From assembly GCA_964517495.1 (NCBI GenBank), contig CAZFER010000001.1:124001-188000 (forward strand): 64,000 nucleotides of DNA, written 5' to 3'. The translations under genes and the position numbers were made by a program. This DNA comes from CAZFER01 sp964517495 (lineage in GTDB: Bacteria > Hinthialibacterota > Hinthialibacteria > Hinthialibacterales > Hinthialibacteraceae). Positions 53,116 through 62,212 of the stretch are shown in pieces (within the stretch, counting starts at the first letter, position 1; every line of letters begins with the position of its first letter). The notes under the pieces are model-generated. The model was not told the DNA's origin, did no database searches, and saw nothing but the letters and a program-made list of their open reading frames with translations.

Positions 53116-54186
53116 ATGAAAAATGCCACCGTTGATTTGTTTTCTGATCCACGTTATCAATCTGTACGTGAAAAAATCCAGCCCTTTATCGAAAATAAAA
53201 ATATCCTGGTCACTGGTGGTTCCGGTTCCATTGGCAGTGAAATTGTGCGGCAACTCATTCCCTGCCGGCCTCGGATATTACGTATCTTAAGCCGCGATGA
53301 GTACAAACAATCCCAGCTGCGTTATCGTTTGAGAGAGTATGATTTTATTCGATACCTGCTTGGGGATGTGCGGGATTTTGACCGTCTAACACGGGCAATG
53401 GAAGGCGTCCATGTCGTGTTTCACGCGGCCGCATTAAAACGGATCGAAGCGACAGAATATGATCCACTGGAAGCGGTAAAGACCAATGTGTTAGGAACTC
53501 AAAATATCATCACCGCGACCCTTGAAAATCCTGTTACTGATCGAGTGGTTTCCATTAGTACGGACAAAGCTGTGAATGTTACGTCTACTATGGGAGCCAC
53601 AAAATTATTGGCAGAGCGGCTGGTTACCTGGGCATCATTTTATCGGCGTGTACCTCACAAGACACTTTGTTCGGTTCGATTTGGTAATGTCTTGGGTTCC
53701 CGGGGTTCTGTTATTCCCTTCTGGCGTGAACAAATCCGTGAGGGAGGCCCGCTTACGTTGACCGACATCAAGATGCGCCGGTTTTTTATGTCAATCCCCA
53801 ACGCGGTCAGTTTGGTTTTAAGGGCTGCCGCCCATGCCAGCGGTGGGGAAGTATACATATTGAGAATGAAATCTGTCTATATTCGTGATCTGGCCGAGAT
53901 CCTGATCGAGGAATGGGCACCATCCTATGGTTATTCGCCAAACGATATAGAGATCAAGATCAGCGGTGCTGGACCCGGGGAAAAATTGGATGAAGATTTA
54001 GTGGCTGATAATGAATTGGAACGGACATTTATGGTCGATGATGAAATGGCGATGATCGTTCCCATTCATCGGATGGAGGAATATGGACTGCAAAAATTAA
54101 AGAACTATGAAGGATACACATGCAGTTCTGAGCCGATTTCCAAAGAGGAATTGCGGAACTATTTGAAGGATGAAGGGATAATATAG
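53116..54186 (+). CDS. UDP-N-acetylglucosamine 4,6-dehydratase-like / CapD-type protein
   Basis: Short-chain dehydrogenase/reductase of the FlaA1/CapD group (356 aa) that starts modification of UDP-linked sugars for surface polysaccharide or glycoprotein synthesis. The Rossmann motif is VTGGSGSIGSEIVRQL, the catalytic region reads STDKAVNVTSTMGATKLLAE with Lys as base, and RFGNVLGSRGSVIPFW is the substrate block. It is the soluble short form, without the membrane segments of FlaA1, hence closest to PseB in layout; the exact sugar cannot be told. It is in line with tatC (22 bases) and folC (63 bases). Confidence 0.87.
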   Translation: MKNATVDLFSDPRYQSVREKIQPFIENKNILVTGGSGSIGSEIVRQLIPCRPRILRILSRDEYKQSQLRYRLREYDFIRYLLGDVRDFDRLTRAMEGVHVVFHAAALKRIEATEYDPLEAVKTNVLGTQNIITATLENPVTDRVVSISTDKAVNVTSTMGATKLLAERLVTWASFYRRVPHKTLCSVRFGNVLGSRGSVIPFWREQIREGGPLTLTDIKMRRFFMSIPNAVSLVLRAAAHASGGEVYILRMKSVYIRDLAEILIEEWAPSYGYSPNDIEIKISGAGPGEKLDEDLVADNELERTFMVDDEMAMIVPIHRMEEYGLQKLKNYEGYTCSSEPISKEELRNYLKDEGII

Positions 54187-54249
54187 AGAAGCGTTAGATT
54201 TACAGTTTATTTATTTTGATTTTTAGATGTATGTTCAATTAAGAATTCC

Positions 54250-55620
54250 ATGACAAATCCTCATTTCCAAAATGCCTTGTCCTACCTCTATTCCTTCGTT
54301 TCTTATGAGCAGAAAACAGGTTGGACATATTCGGATAAAACTCTTAACCTCGAGCGATATCGAAAGTTGCTCGTTCAATTGGGAAATCCCCAATATTCTT
54401 TAAATCCCATTCATGTTGCTGGCAGCGATGGAAAAGGTTCGACGTGTGCGATGATTGCATCGGCCCTTCAAGCCATGGGGTATAAGACCGGGCAATTTTT
54501 ATCGCCTCATTTACAAAATATCCGCGAACGAATCACCCTTAACAGCCAGTGGATCGATGAACTTGAATTTAGTCAGCTTGTTGAATTTCTAAAAGATCAA
54601 TTAGAAGGTATACCCCCGCTGCCAGAGGGGTATGCCACTTTTTTTGAATTATTAACCGCTATGGCTTTTTTATATCACAAAGAAAAAGCCGTGGATTTTT
54701 CTGTCATCGAAACGGGATTAGGCGGGCGTTTGGATTCCACCAATGTAATGAATCCACTCATCACAGCCATCACCCATATTTCACTCGAGCATACTCACCT
54801 ATTGGGTGATACATTGGAAAAAATCGCTGATGAAAAATTAGGGATAACCCGCCCGAATGCACCGGTCATTATCGGTCATCAAGAACCGGATTTGTTGCCA
54901 TATATAAGAAATAAGTTATCTCACCACTCAGCACCTGTGATCTATACGGATGACTGTTACAGGATCATATCCCATTCCTATGGGCGGCGATATCGAACTG
55001 TTGAAATTGAAAACATTAAAACAAGGCATTCGCGGCATTTAAATATCCCATTATTTGGTTATTATCAACTCCAGAATGTAATCACAGCAATAGCGGTGTT
55101 GGATACGTTGGTTGATTCACAATCAATCCCCCCTTTTTCAGAGAAGCGTTTGCAAGAGGGAATGCGGAACGTTTATTGGCCAGGCCGTTTTGAAATCGTT
55201 CGACGGGCAGGACAACCTACCGTGATTTTGGATGTCGCTCATACCGCCAAGGGCACAGCTTCGTTGAGATTATCATTGGATGAAATCTACCCCAACAAAA
55301 AGCGAACCTATGTGATGGGGTTTCTGAAGGGGAAAAATATTCAATCGATGATTAATCATTTAGTGAGACCCAAGGATCGCATCGTGCTTACCAAAGCCCC
55401 AAGCCCAAGGGGGGAGAGTATAGAAAACATCATGAAGTCCATTGATGGATTCAAAGAACGATTTCCTAGCTATTTTGTGGAAAATAAACCTATTAAAGCT
55501 TATCAATTGGCAGAATCAATGGTCTCTAATCGAGATATTCTTATTGTGACGGGATCACTCTATTTAGTAGGTGAAATCAGAACGTTTTTATTAGGAGAAA
55601 AGGTTAACGCCGACGATTAA
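54250..55620 (+). CDS. folC: Folylpolyglutamate synthase / dihydrofolate synthase
   Basis: Adds glutamate to dihydropteroate and to folates, retaining them in the cell (456 aa). The Mur-ligase ATP motif reads GSDGKGSTCAM, followed by FLSPHLQNIRERI, and the central VIETGLGGRLDSTNV and HISLEHTHLLGDT blocks bind folate and Mg. The C-terminal domain begins near DVAHTAKGTASL. No good ribosome site is visible; it may be translated from the upstream mRNA. Its end overlaps the convergent gene at 55604 by 17 bases. Confidence 0.92.
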   Translation: MTNPHFQNALSYLYSFVSYEQKTGWTYSDKTLNLERYRKLLVQLGNPQYSLNPIHVAGSDGKGSTCAMIASALQAMGYKTGQFLSPHLQNIRERITLNSQWIDELEFSQLVEFLKDQLEGIPPLPEGYATFFELLTAMAFLYHKEKAVDFSVIETGLGGRLDSTNVMNPLITAITHISLEHTHLLGDTLEKIADEKLGITRPNAPVIIGHQEPDLLPYIRNKLSHHSAPVIYTDDCYRIISHSYGRRYRTVEIENIKTRHSRHLNIPLFGYYQLQNVITAIAVLDTLVDSQSIPPFSEKRLQEGMRNVYWPGRFEIVRRAGQPTVILDVAHTAKGTASLRLSLDEIYPNKKRTYVMGFLKGKNIQSMINHLVRPKDRIVLTKAPSPRGESIENIMKSIDGFKERFPSYFVENKPIKAYQLAESMVSNRDILIVTGSLYLVGEIRTFLLGEKVNADD

Positions 55621-56686
55621 GATAAGCCATCCCCGTTTTCTTTTTCTTTTCTGTTTCGCTTTGTGCAGAATCGTCTTCATGGGTTTCCTCAGCCGGTTCC
55701 GGTTCATAGGCTGGTGGTGCTTCTCCACTTTTGACACTTTCCACCTGTTGAGAAATATTCAATGCTTCCTGCCCATGTTCAGAAACACCAAGTTCTTGTT
55801 CACGAGAGGAAACAAATGTATTCATTCCCTCATGTTCCATCGAGGCCAGCATCGCCTGTCCTTTATAACCGGCCGGGGGATCTCCCATCAAAGCATACGC
55901 CATGTCCCAGCGGCTCACTCGAGTTAATTGAGTAACTTCACCACCACGAAGTGAGTCTTTCACTTTATTATGGACGGCCATGATGCGGCGTTGATAAGAA
56001 GGCATGCGTTTTTTAAGGCGGACATCAATCACATTAAGAACACGACTAAGCGTTTCTTCATCGTAGCCAAGTTCTTCCGGTGTCGCTTCGCCACGAATCA
56101 GCATTTCCTGGGTTATACGGCACCGTTCCGCTAATGAAATAAAATCAGAAACAGCGAAGGATAATTCATCACCATGTTCCTTCAGTTCATCCAAAAAGCC
56201 GCGGACATGTAATTCGCAACGTTCGAATTCACGTTGGATAAAATCATGATTACTGGTAAACGAATCTCGTAAATGCTCCAATAATACAAGATCATGCGCA
56301 ACCGCCATGATAAGCTGGCGAATGTTGCCTAAATGATTGGTATACATTTCAGCTGAGGTAAAACGCCATATAGGCATTGGTCCCTCTGACTTGAGGGTTT
56401 GCAGCTGTCGATCAACTTTCTCTTTATACATCTCCGTACCGGATTGAGGGAGCCAAAAGGCTCCTTTACCGGTAATCACACAAGTAATCTCTTTATTTGG
56501 ATAGGCTGAGCGCACCCCCCGCTCTATTTGATTGAATTTGCCTCTAATTTTATCAAACTTATTGTAATTAACTTCCCAGGGATAGTCATAACCTGTTACA
56601 TCTTTAAACATGGCTTTATATATCGATTGACTATCCAACTGTTCAATCAAATCATCGGGGAGCAACAAAGCTGGTTTATTTCCCAT
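55604..56686 (-). CDS. Conserved-looking soluble protein, function unknown
   Basis: A 360-residue protein with no signal peptide or membrane segment. I recognise no family. The N-terminal third (about 1-110) looks globular with a possible WEVNYNKFDKIRGKF motif and the beta-like CVITGKGAFWLP. Helices at about 120-270 carry many Arg, Glu and Leu (VAHDLVLLEHLRDSF, RGFLDELKEHGDELS). The last 70 residues are Pro/Glu/Ser-rich and end in Lys plus YLNRRR, which could bind nucleic acid or membrane. The long clean frame and normal codon use support a real gene. Its 3' end overlaps folC on the other strand by 17 bases. The 278-base space upstream (56687-56964) is AT-rich and shows nothing. Confidence 0.7.
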   Translation of the reverse strand: MGNKPALLLPDDLIEQLDSQSIYKAMFKDVTGYDYPWEVNYNKFDKIRGKFNQIERGVRSAYPNKEITCVITGKGAFWLPQSGTEMYKEKVDRQLQTLKSEGPMPIWRFTSAEMYTNHLGNIRQLIMAVAHDLVLLEHLRDSFTSNHDFIQREFERCELHVRGFLDELKEHGDELSFAVSDFISLAERCRITQEMLIRGEATPEELGYDEETLSRVLNVIDVRLKKRMPSYQRRIMAVHNKVKDSLRGGEVTQLTRVSRWDMAYALMGDPPAGYKGQAMLASMEHEGMNTFVSSREQELGVSEHGQEALNISQQVESVKSGEAPPAYEPEPAEETHEDDSAQSETEKKKKTGMAYLNRRR

Positions 56687-56964
56687 CTAACTTAATAACC
56701 ACCTATCCTTCTCAAAATGATAATCAAAAATAAAAACCAATGAGCCGAATTTACACGTATCTCATGGATTTTATTGGATATACATTTGAGATTTAAAATT
56801 AGTTATTAATAAAATAGCAAGTCAAATGCCAATGTGAAAATGCCACAAATTTAATAAAAAAGCAACCCCTATAGATATAATAGAGAAAAAAGGAATAATG
56901 GATTCGTAAAAATAAAGGTAAAGAACTAAGTATTATTGATTAAACTAAAAAAACTCTTTATTCC

Positions 56965-58767
56965 TCATGAGTGTTGTTCAATTTCAAACAGTCGCTGGCT
57001 GTAGAGTTTTAGAATATCATGGCGTTTTATAAGACCAATAAATTCATGGGTTTCGCCATCCAGGACGGGAATTTCATGGGAGATCAACATGGTTAATTTT
57101 CTTAAAACGGTATGTAAATCTTCGGTTGGAGTCACGTATTCGAAATCATGATTGGCGATATCAATAGCGGCAATCAAATCCCGCATGTGTTCTTCCAATA
57201 AAAATTCCCTGAGTTGCTCGAGGGAGAACATGCCAACAATTTTCCCTTTTTCATCTGTAACTGGGAACAAGTTTTGAGTTGTATCCAGAATGAGGGGTAA
57301 TAATTGACGTAATGTCAAATTATATGGCACTTTTCGAACATCTCTTTGTATTTCAATTTCACTAACATGAAGCCCAGCAAGAACATCAGTTCGATATTCA
57401 CCAAAATGGGCGGGCGAATCGGGTTTGGCACGCACCTGTTCTTCGTAAAGGGTCCAGCGGTCCGTCAATAGATACGTCATGGAGGAGACCAACATCATGG
57501 GAACCAGCAAGTCATAGGAATGAGACATTTCTGTTACCATTAATAAGCTGGCTACAGGAACTTTGGCAATCCCAGAGAAGAAGGCGACCATTCCGACTAA
57601 TGCAAAGGAGCGGGGATCGAGAATCCAACCGGGAAAGGTGTTGTCGAACAGCTGACCGAAAGACGCTCCCAACATCGCGCCTATGAATAGAGATGGGCCA
57701 AACACGCCACCACTGCCCCCAGAGGAAATGGTGAATGATGTACCGATCAATTTGGCAAAAGCCAGGATGAGCATAAATTGAATACTTAAATTATTTGTCA
57801 GCGCTTTTTCGATCCAACCATAACCACCGGATATAATTCCCGGTTGCCATAACGCCAAACAGCCAAGTAAAAAACCGCCAATCATGGGAATAAAATGGGG
57901 AGGAAGGGGTATTTTTTTGAAGACATAATCTCTCGAGCCATAAAAGACCGTAACGTAGATAATGCCAACAAACGCGCATACCACCCCCAAAAGAGCATAG
58001 GGCACTAATTCCCATACCTGAAATACGAACAGGGGAGGATGAAAAACACGGGTTTGATGAGTAAGCGTGGAAAAAACCGAAAAGGCGACTAATGACGAAA
58101 TAATAGCAGGGATTAAACCTTCGGTTTCCATTTCCTGATTGCGATACAAAATTTCGATGGCAAACAATGCCCCACCCAGTGGCGAACAGAAAATTGCCCC
58201 GACACCACCGGCAGTACCGGCGATAAGAAGATGACGGCGTGTGCTCACATCCAGTTTAAGGATTTGCCCCAGCCAGGAACCAAAGCCCGCTCCAATTTGA
58301 GCGATAGGACCTTCGCGTCCCGCTGAACCACCTGACCCGATGGTAATGGCGGATGCGATGGTTTTGATAAAAGGGACTCTCGTTCGAATGCGTCCCCGGT
58401 TTCGATGAAATGCACGGATATAAGCATCGGTTCCATGCCCTTCGGCTTCTGGAGCAAATGTATATACAAGAAGTCCTCCTAACAAGCCACCAAAGGCCGG
58501 AATTAATGGAAACAACCAATAGCGAAGTCCTTCCGCCGGTTGGATTATTTGACCATGTGAGCCGGTTGCTTCCTGAGTCCAACCCACTGTCTTAACAATA
58601 AAAATATCCAGGCTGCCCTGTACCAAAAAGTTAAACAAAATGGCACCCAGGCCAGCGATAGCACCAACGATAGCCCCTAAAATAACCAATTGACCTGATT
58701 GGACGAAATGATGACGTAAAAAAGGACGAATTGAAAGTTGTAACTTAAGAAACCAAGACCATATCAT
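56965..58767 (-). CDS. ClC-type chloride channel/transporter with C-terminal CBS pair
   Basis: Membrane anion transporter (600 aa) with the ClC fold, moving chloride or a related anion across the inner membrane. Family motifs: GHGTD near residue 109-113 in place of the usual GSGIP, GREGP near 150 with the gating Glu, and SGGSGGVFGP near 348. A CBS-domain pair occupies about 475-590 (FPVTDEKGKIVGMFS and HEIPVLDGETHEFIGL), so ATP or another adenosine ligand may regulate it. Replacement of Ser in the first motif means the selectivity is not certain; fluoride or nitrate are possible. No ribosome site is obvious. It is divergent from the MATE gene. Confidence 0.87.
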   Translation of the reverse strand: MIWSWFLKLQLSIRPFLRHHFVQSGQLVILGAIVGAIAGLGAILFNFLVQGSLDIFIVKTVGWTQEATGSHGQIIQPAEGLRYWLFPLIPAFGGLLGGLLVYTFAPEAEGHGTDAYIRAFHRNRGRIRTRVPFIKTIASAITIGSGGSAGREGPIAQIGAGFGSWLGQILKLDVSTRRHLLIAGTAGGVGAIFCSPLGGALFAIEILYRNQEMETEGLIPAIISSLVAFSVFSTLTHQTRVFHPPLFVFQVWELVPYALLGVVCAFVGIIYVTVFYGSRDYVFKKIPLPPHFIPMIGGFLLGCLALWQPGIISGGYGWIEKALTNNLSIQFMLILAFAKLIGTSFTISSGGSGGVFGPSLFIGAMLGASFGQLFDNTFPGWILDPRSFALVGMVAFFSGIAKVPVASLLMVTEMSHSYDLLVPMMLVSSMTYLLTDRWTLYEEQVRAKPDSPAHFGEYRTDVLAGLHVSEIEIQRDVRKVPYNLTLRQLLPLILDTTQNLFPVTDEKGKIVGMFSLEQLREFLLEEHMRDLIAAIDIANHDFEYVTPTEDLHTVLRKLTMLISHEIPVLDGETHEFIGLIKRHDILKLYSQRLFEIEQHS

Positions 58768-58942
58768 GAGGATATATAATTATAAGCAAATCATGGATGA
58801 TTAAAGTATTTAATATTTTCAAGTTTATGTACCTGGAACAGATAACAATAAAGGATACTATTATTTCACCTATTTCCAAATAGCTGTAAAGTCATCTAAT
58901 CCATTTCACATTTAAGAATCAATCCATCTCGAGTGAATAATC

Positions 58943-60334
58943 ATGTCTGTGCAATTGGAACCCTCTTTGAAACCCGGGGGATATCGTGAATTTTTAACTC
59001 TTGCTTATCCATTGATTATTAGCAACGCATCAATGGCGGTTATGAATTTTGTTGATCGGTTGTTTTTATCATGGTTGAGTCCGGAAGCGATTGCGGCCTC
59101 ACTACCCGCCGGCATTCTTTTCTTTACATTGATCGCTTTATTTTTTGGGATTAGTGAATACACCAACACGTTTGTTTCGCAGTTTTATGGTGCGGGAAGG
59201 CCAAAATCAATCGGAAGAGCGACCTGGCAAGGGATGTATATTTCATTGGCTGGTGGAGCGGCTTGTGTTGGGCTTGCATATATTGGCACGGAGATCATTA
59301 AACTCGGAGGCCATGAACCTCATATTGTTCAGCTTGAATTAACCTATTTTAACTGGCTTATGGTGGGTGGGCCTTTTTTTATCATTAATCATGCGCTAAG
59401 TAGTTTTTATTCGGGACGAGGCAAAACCAAAGTGGTGATGCTCGTTAATCTGTTTGCGAATATATTGAACGGGATATTGGATTATGGGCTTATCTTCGGG
59501 TGTTGGGGATTTCCTCAATTAGGCATAGCGGGCGCGGGAATCGCCACGGCGGCCGCTCAAGCACTTGCTACGGCAATCTATTTATTCCTTTTTTTAAGCC
59601 CCAAAAATCACAACGTATTCCATACTCGATCCGTTCAAATCGACTGGAATTTAATCGGGAAATTCATTCGGTATGGTTCGCCAGTCGGAGTCCAAATCAT
59701 GCTGGAGATTGGATCATTTTCTGCTTTTATCTTCATTATCGGGCGCTTGGGGAATGCTGAACTGGCGGCGAGCAATATCATTTTATCGATTAATATGCTG
59801 GCCTTTTTCCCCATGTTGGGCGCGGGAGTTGCCATTACCGCTTTGGTCGGACGTTATATTGGCAAAAATGATCTGATAACCGCGGAGAAAAGTGTTTACA
59901 CAGCATTGATCAGCGTGGAGATTTATATGCTGTTTTTCGCGTTGATATATTTTTTCTTCCCCCATCTGTTGCTAATGCTCTTCAAAGGGGATTATCAGTC
60001 AACCGATGTTCCTTTCTCGTTAATCAGCGAATATGGAATACGTGTCTTAAAATTAGTGGCGTTGTATCAAATTGCGGATGCAATGATCATCACCTTTTCA
60101 GGTGCATTAAGAGGTGCGGGTGATACATCATTTCCCATGTGGACATGCATTATCCTGGCTTGGACCTTTTTTGTGCCCGGCACCTGGTTCATGAGCACTT
60201 ATTTGGAATGGGGTGTGTTTGGCGCCTGGCTTTGGGCAACATTTTATATTACTTTGTTGGGAGTTATCTTTCTATTCCGTTTTCGTTCAGGAAAATGGAA
60301 AACCTTTAAGTTGATAGATCATGAGGATGAATAA
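58943..60334 (+). CDS. MATE family multidrug/metabolite exporter
   Basis: Twelve-segment inner-membrane antiporter (463 aa) of the MATE family, exporting cationic compounds or metabolites against Na+ or H+. Segments LAYPLIISNASMAVMNFVDR at the N terminus and, later, GISEYTNTFVSQFYGAGR and LRGAGDTSFPMW are family hallmarks. The two six-helix halves repeat. There is no clear ribosome site. A second gene follows after 43 bases. The substrate cannot be predicted; peptidoglycan-lipid flipping (MurJ) is unlikely because its motifs are absent. Confidence 0.9.
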   Translation: MSVQLEPSLKPGGYREFLTLAYPLIISNASMAVMNFVDRLFLSWLSPEAIAASLPAGILFFTLIALFFGISEYTNTFVSQFYGAGRPKSIGRATWQGMYISLAGGAACVGLAYIGTEIIKLGGHEPHIVQLELTYFNWLMVGGPFFIINHALSSFYSGRGKTKVVMLVNLFANILNGILDYGLIFGCWGFPQLGIAGAGIATAAAQALATAIYLFLFLSPKNHNVFHTRSVQIDWNLIGKFIRYGSPVGVQIMLEIGSFSAFIFIIGRLGNAELAASNIILSINMLAFFPMLGAGVAITALVGRYIGKNDLITAEKSVYTALISVEIYMLFFALIYFFFPHLLLMLFKGDYQSTDVPFSLISEYGIRVLKLVALYQIADAMIITFSGALRGAGDTSFPMWTCIILAWTFFVPGTWFMSTYLEWGVFGAWLWATFYITLLGVIFLFRFRSGKWKTFKLIDHEDE

Positions 60335-60377
60335 ACACGAATTTACATCGACATGACAAGCGATATATAATGGCACT

Positions 60378-61871
60378 ATGAACACAATCTCATTATATAG
60401 CATATTATTGGCACTAATTGTTGATTCGTTTGATGTATTGGTCATCCTGCTCGTTGCAGGTGGTCTTGTTTTTTATCCTCGCATTCTATCCATTCGGCGA
60501 TTTTTACCTCTTTATATAAGTGCTGTCCTGGCACTTGGTTTCTTACTAATAATTCAAATTAACCATTTAACCCGAAATTTTCTTGCATTTTCTCTTCTAT
60601 TAACATTGGGTATTGTACTTGTGGTAATTGGTATAGTATCTGAAATAAAAAAACGTAAACAAACAATGGAATCGAATGGTTTCATTGATTTAGGTGTTCA
60701 TCTATTTACGTTGATTGCCCTACTCATTCTGGCTGGCCAATGGCTTAACGTCTCTTTATCTGATCAGCCCATACCCTGGCCTTTTCTTAATACTGCGTTG
60801 TTCACTACGCTCTTCTTTTATGCCATCCATCGATTGGAGCCACATCGATTTTTACCGGTGAAAACCTTGAAAAATGTAGGAACACTTTTTTTACTTTTGG
60901 CTGTGGGTATGTTTGTGTTGCGCGCATCGATGTGGATTTATGCAGGATTTAATGCCGCTTATCATCAAGGGAGCGGCAGTTTTTATGTCAAAGGGCGCCC
61001 ATTTGCTTTGCAATATGCCCATGCCTGGCGTTTCAACCGTTTAGCGGAAGTAATCCAAACTCATTGGTATTATCCTGTCCCTGTCAATGAAAAACCATCT
61101 CTTCCCACGAACACTGAAAAACTGCCACTTTTGATCGATGGCTTGCGAGAATCAGAAACGTTTCGCCGTCATCTTATAACCTCAACAGATACAGGCCTGG
61201 CCCCTATTAAATATATTCTCGATGCGATTTTACAATTTCAACAACAATCTCAGAAACCTTTAGAGAATCGACCTGACTTAAGCCGTTTTAAACTGGATCG
61301 AGATCACCTGGAAGCCAAAGTATGGGGTGATAGCCGAATATCGGCGGATAGCAAGGCCTTTAAATCATTTACTGGTAAATGGTATGGAAAATGGGATCAG
61401 ATGAAGGTGGATCATGATTGGAGCCCGGTCAAACGGCTTAACCCTCCTTATTTTATTGATGGGAAACTCCCCATGTTGGTTCATACCGTCCAATATGCCT
61501 GGATTGGTGATGGATTCGGATGGAATGTCGTGGTCAAACCGATTGACATTCAAAACGCCATCGTGGTTTTAGGCAGCGTTTATCACGTCGAAGAGGGGAA
61601 TGAGACCAACATTCGCTTTCACCGTCCCCATGTGGGAATTGAATTGGATAAGCACAGGTTGATCTGGATTACTCGAGGAGAGATTTTTTTAGAGGAAGTT
61701 CAACCTCATAGCAAGCCGGAGCAGGACCGGTATGTCATCACTGGTTTCTTTTATGAAATCACTGACGGGATACTCAAAAACAAGGGAAATGCCTTTCAAG
61801 CCATTTATACTCGCGATCCAGAGCAACGTCCGGAATGGTTTCAATATGAAACAGACCTGTATGTGGAGTGA
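60378..61871 (+). CDS. Membrane protein with large extracytoplasmic domain, function unknown
   Basis: A 497-residue protein. About six hydrophobic segments occupy residues 5-190 (for example ALIVDSFDVLVILLVAGGLV and TLGIVLVVIGIVSE), followed by a soluble domain of about 300 residues containing GKWYGKWDQMKVDHDWSPV, GFGWNVVVKP and HRPHVGIELDKHRL. The W-rich phrase GKWYGKW...DHDW resembles lipocalin- or phosphatase-type beta barrels, but I do not assign a family. It follows the MATE gene by 43 bases in the same direction and may share its transcript. Its stop is 51 bases before a small zinc-ribbon remnant. Confidence 0.7.
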   Translation: MNTISLYSILLALIVDSFDVLVILLVAGGLVFYPRILSIRRFLPLYISAVLALGFLLIIQINHLTRNFLAFSLLLTLGIVLVVIGIVSEIKKRKQTMESNGFIDLGVHLFTLIALLILAGQWLNVSLSDQPIPWPFLNTALFTTLFFYAIHRLEPHRFLPVKTLKNVGTLFLLLAVGMFVLRASMWIYAGFNAAYHQGSGSFYVKGRPFALQYAHAWRFNRLAEVIQTHWYYPVPVNEKPSLPTNTEKLPLLIDGLRESETFRRHLITSTDTGLAPIKYILDAILQFQQQSQKPLENRPDLSRFKLDRDHLEAKVWGDSRISADSKAFKSFTGKWYGKWDQMKVDHDWSPVKRLNPPYFIDGKLPMLVHTVQYAWIGDGFGWNVVVKPIDIQNAIVVLGSVYHVEEGNETNIRFHRPHVGIELDKHRLIWITRGEIFLEEVQPHSKPEQDRYVITGFFYEITDGILKNKGNAFQAIYTRDPEQRPEWFQYETDLYVE

Positions 61872-61922
61872 CGTCTGTGGTACAATTGTGAAAATTAAGA
61901 AACTTACAAAAAAAAGGAAAAA

Positions 61923-62170
61923 TTGGTTGAAGAGATTCATTGCCAGAAATGCGGTGGAACAATGAACAAAACAGAAAAAAGCGAGAAAAATCTTTTACAT
62001 CAACTTTTTGGTATTCTGCTTTTATCATCGGTTTACTATTATGTTTTTCATTTCCGATCGGTACATTGTTCGGACTGGTGTCGATGTACGGTGCCCTTTA
62101 TTTAGGCTATTCAAAGAAGAAAATATGGAAATGCTCTAACTGTGGTTACTTTTTTGAATACTCCGATTGA
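61923..62170 (+). pseudogene. Small zinc-ribbon membrane protein gene with a frameshift
   Basis: The start of the frame (TTG at 61923, AAAGGA just before it) encodes HCQKCGGTMNK, half of a zinc ribbon. One frame lower, from about 62010 on, the sequence encodes WYSAFIIGLLLC... a membrane stretch and ends KKIWKCSNCGYFFEYSD at 62170, the second zinc-ribbon half. Both halves belong to one known layout: CxxCGG, a hydrophobic middle and WKCxNCGYFFE. A minus-one shift in the CTTTTTGG run near 62008-62015 joins them into about 82 residues. So it is either a gene broken by one base, a sequencing error in the T run, or a programmed shift. Confidence 0.7.
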
Positions 62171-62212
62171 TAAAGCCTTTCGCATCCCAATACCATCAAA
62201 TTCACTCTATTA

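Noticed and set aside
61940..62170. 76-codon frame as an independent gene
   Set aside because: Its first 25 residues are low-complexity; only its second half matches a zinc-ribbon tail, whose first half lies in the neighbouring frame.
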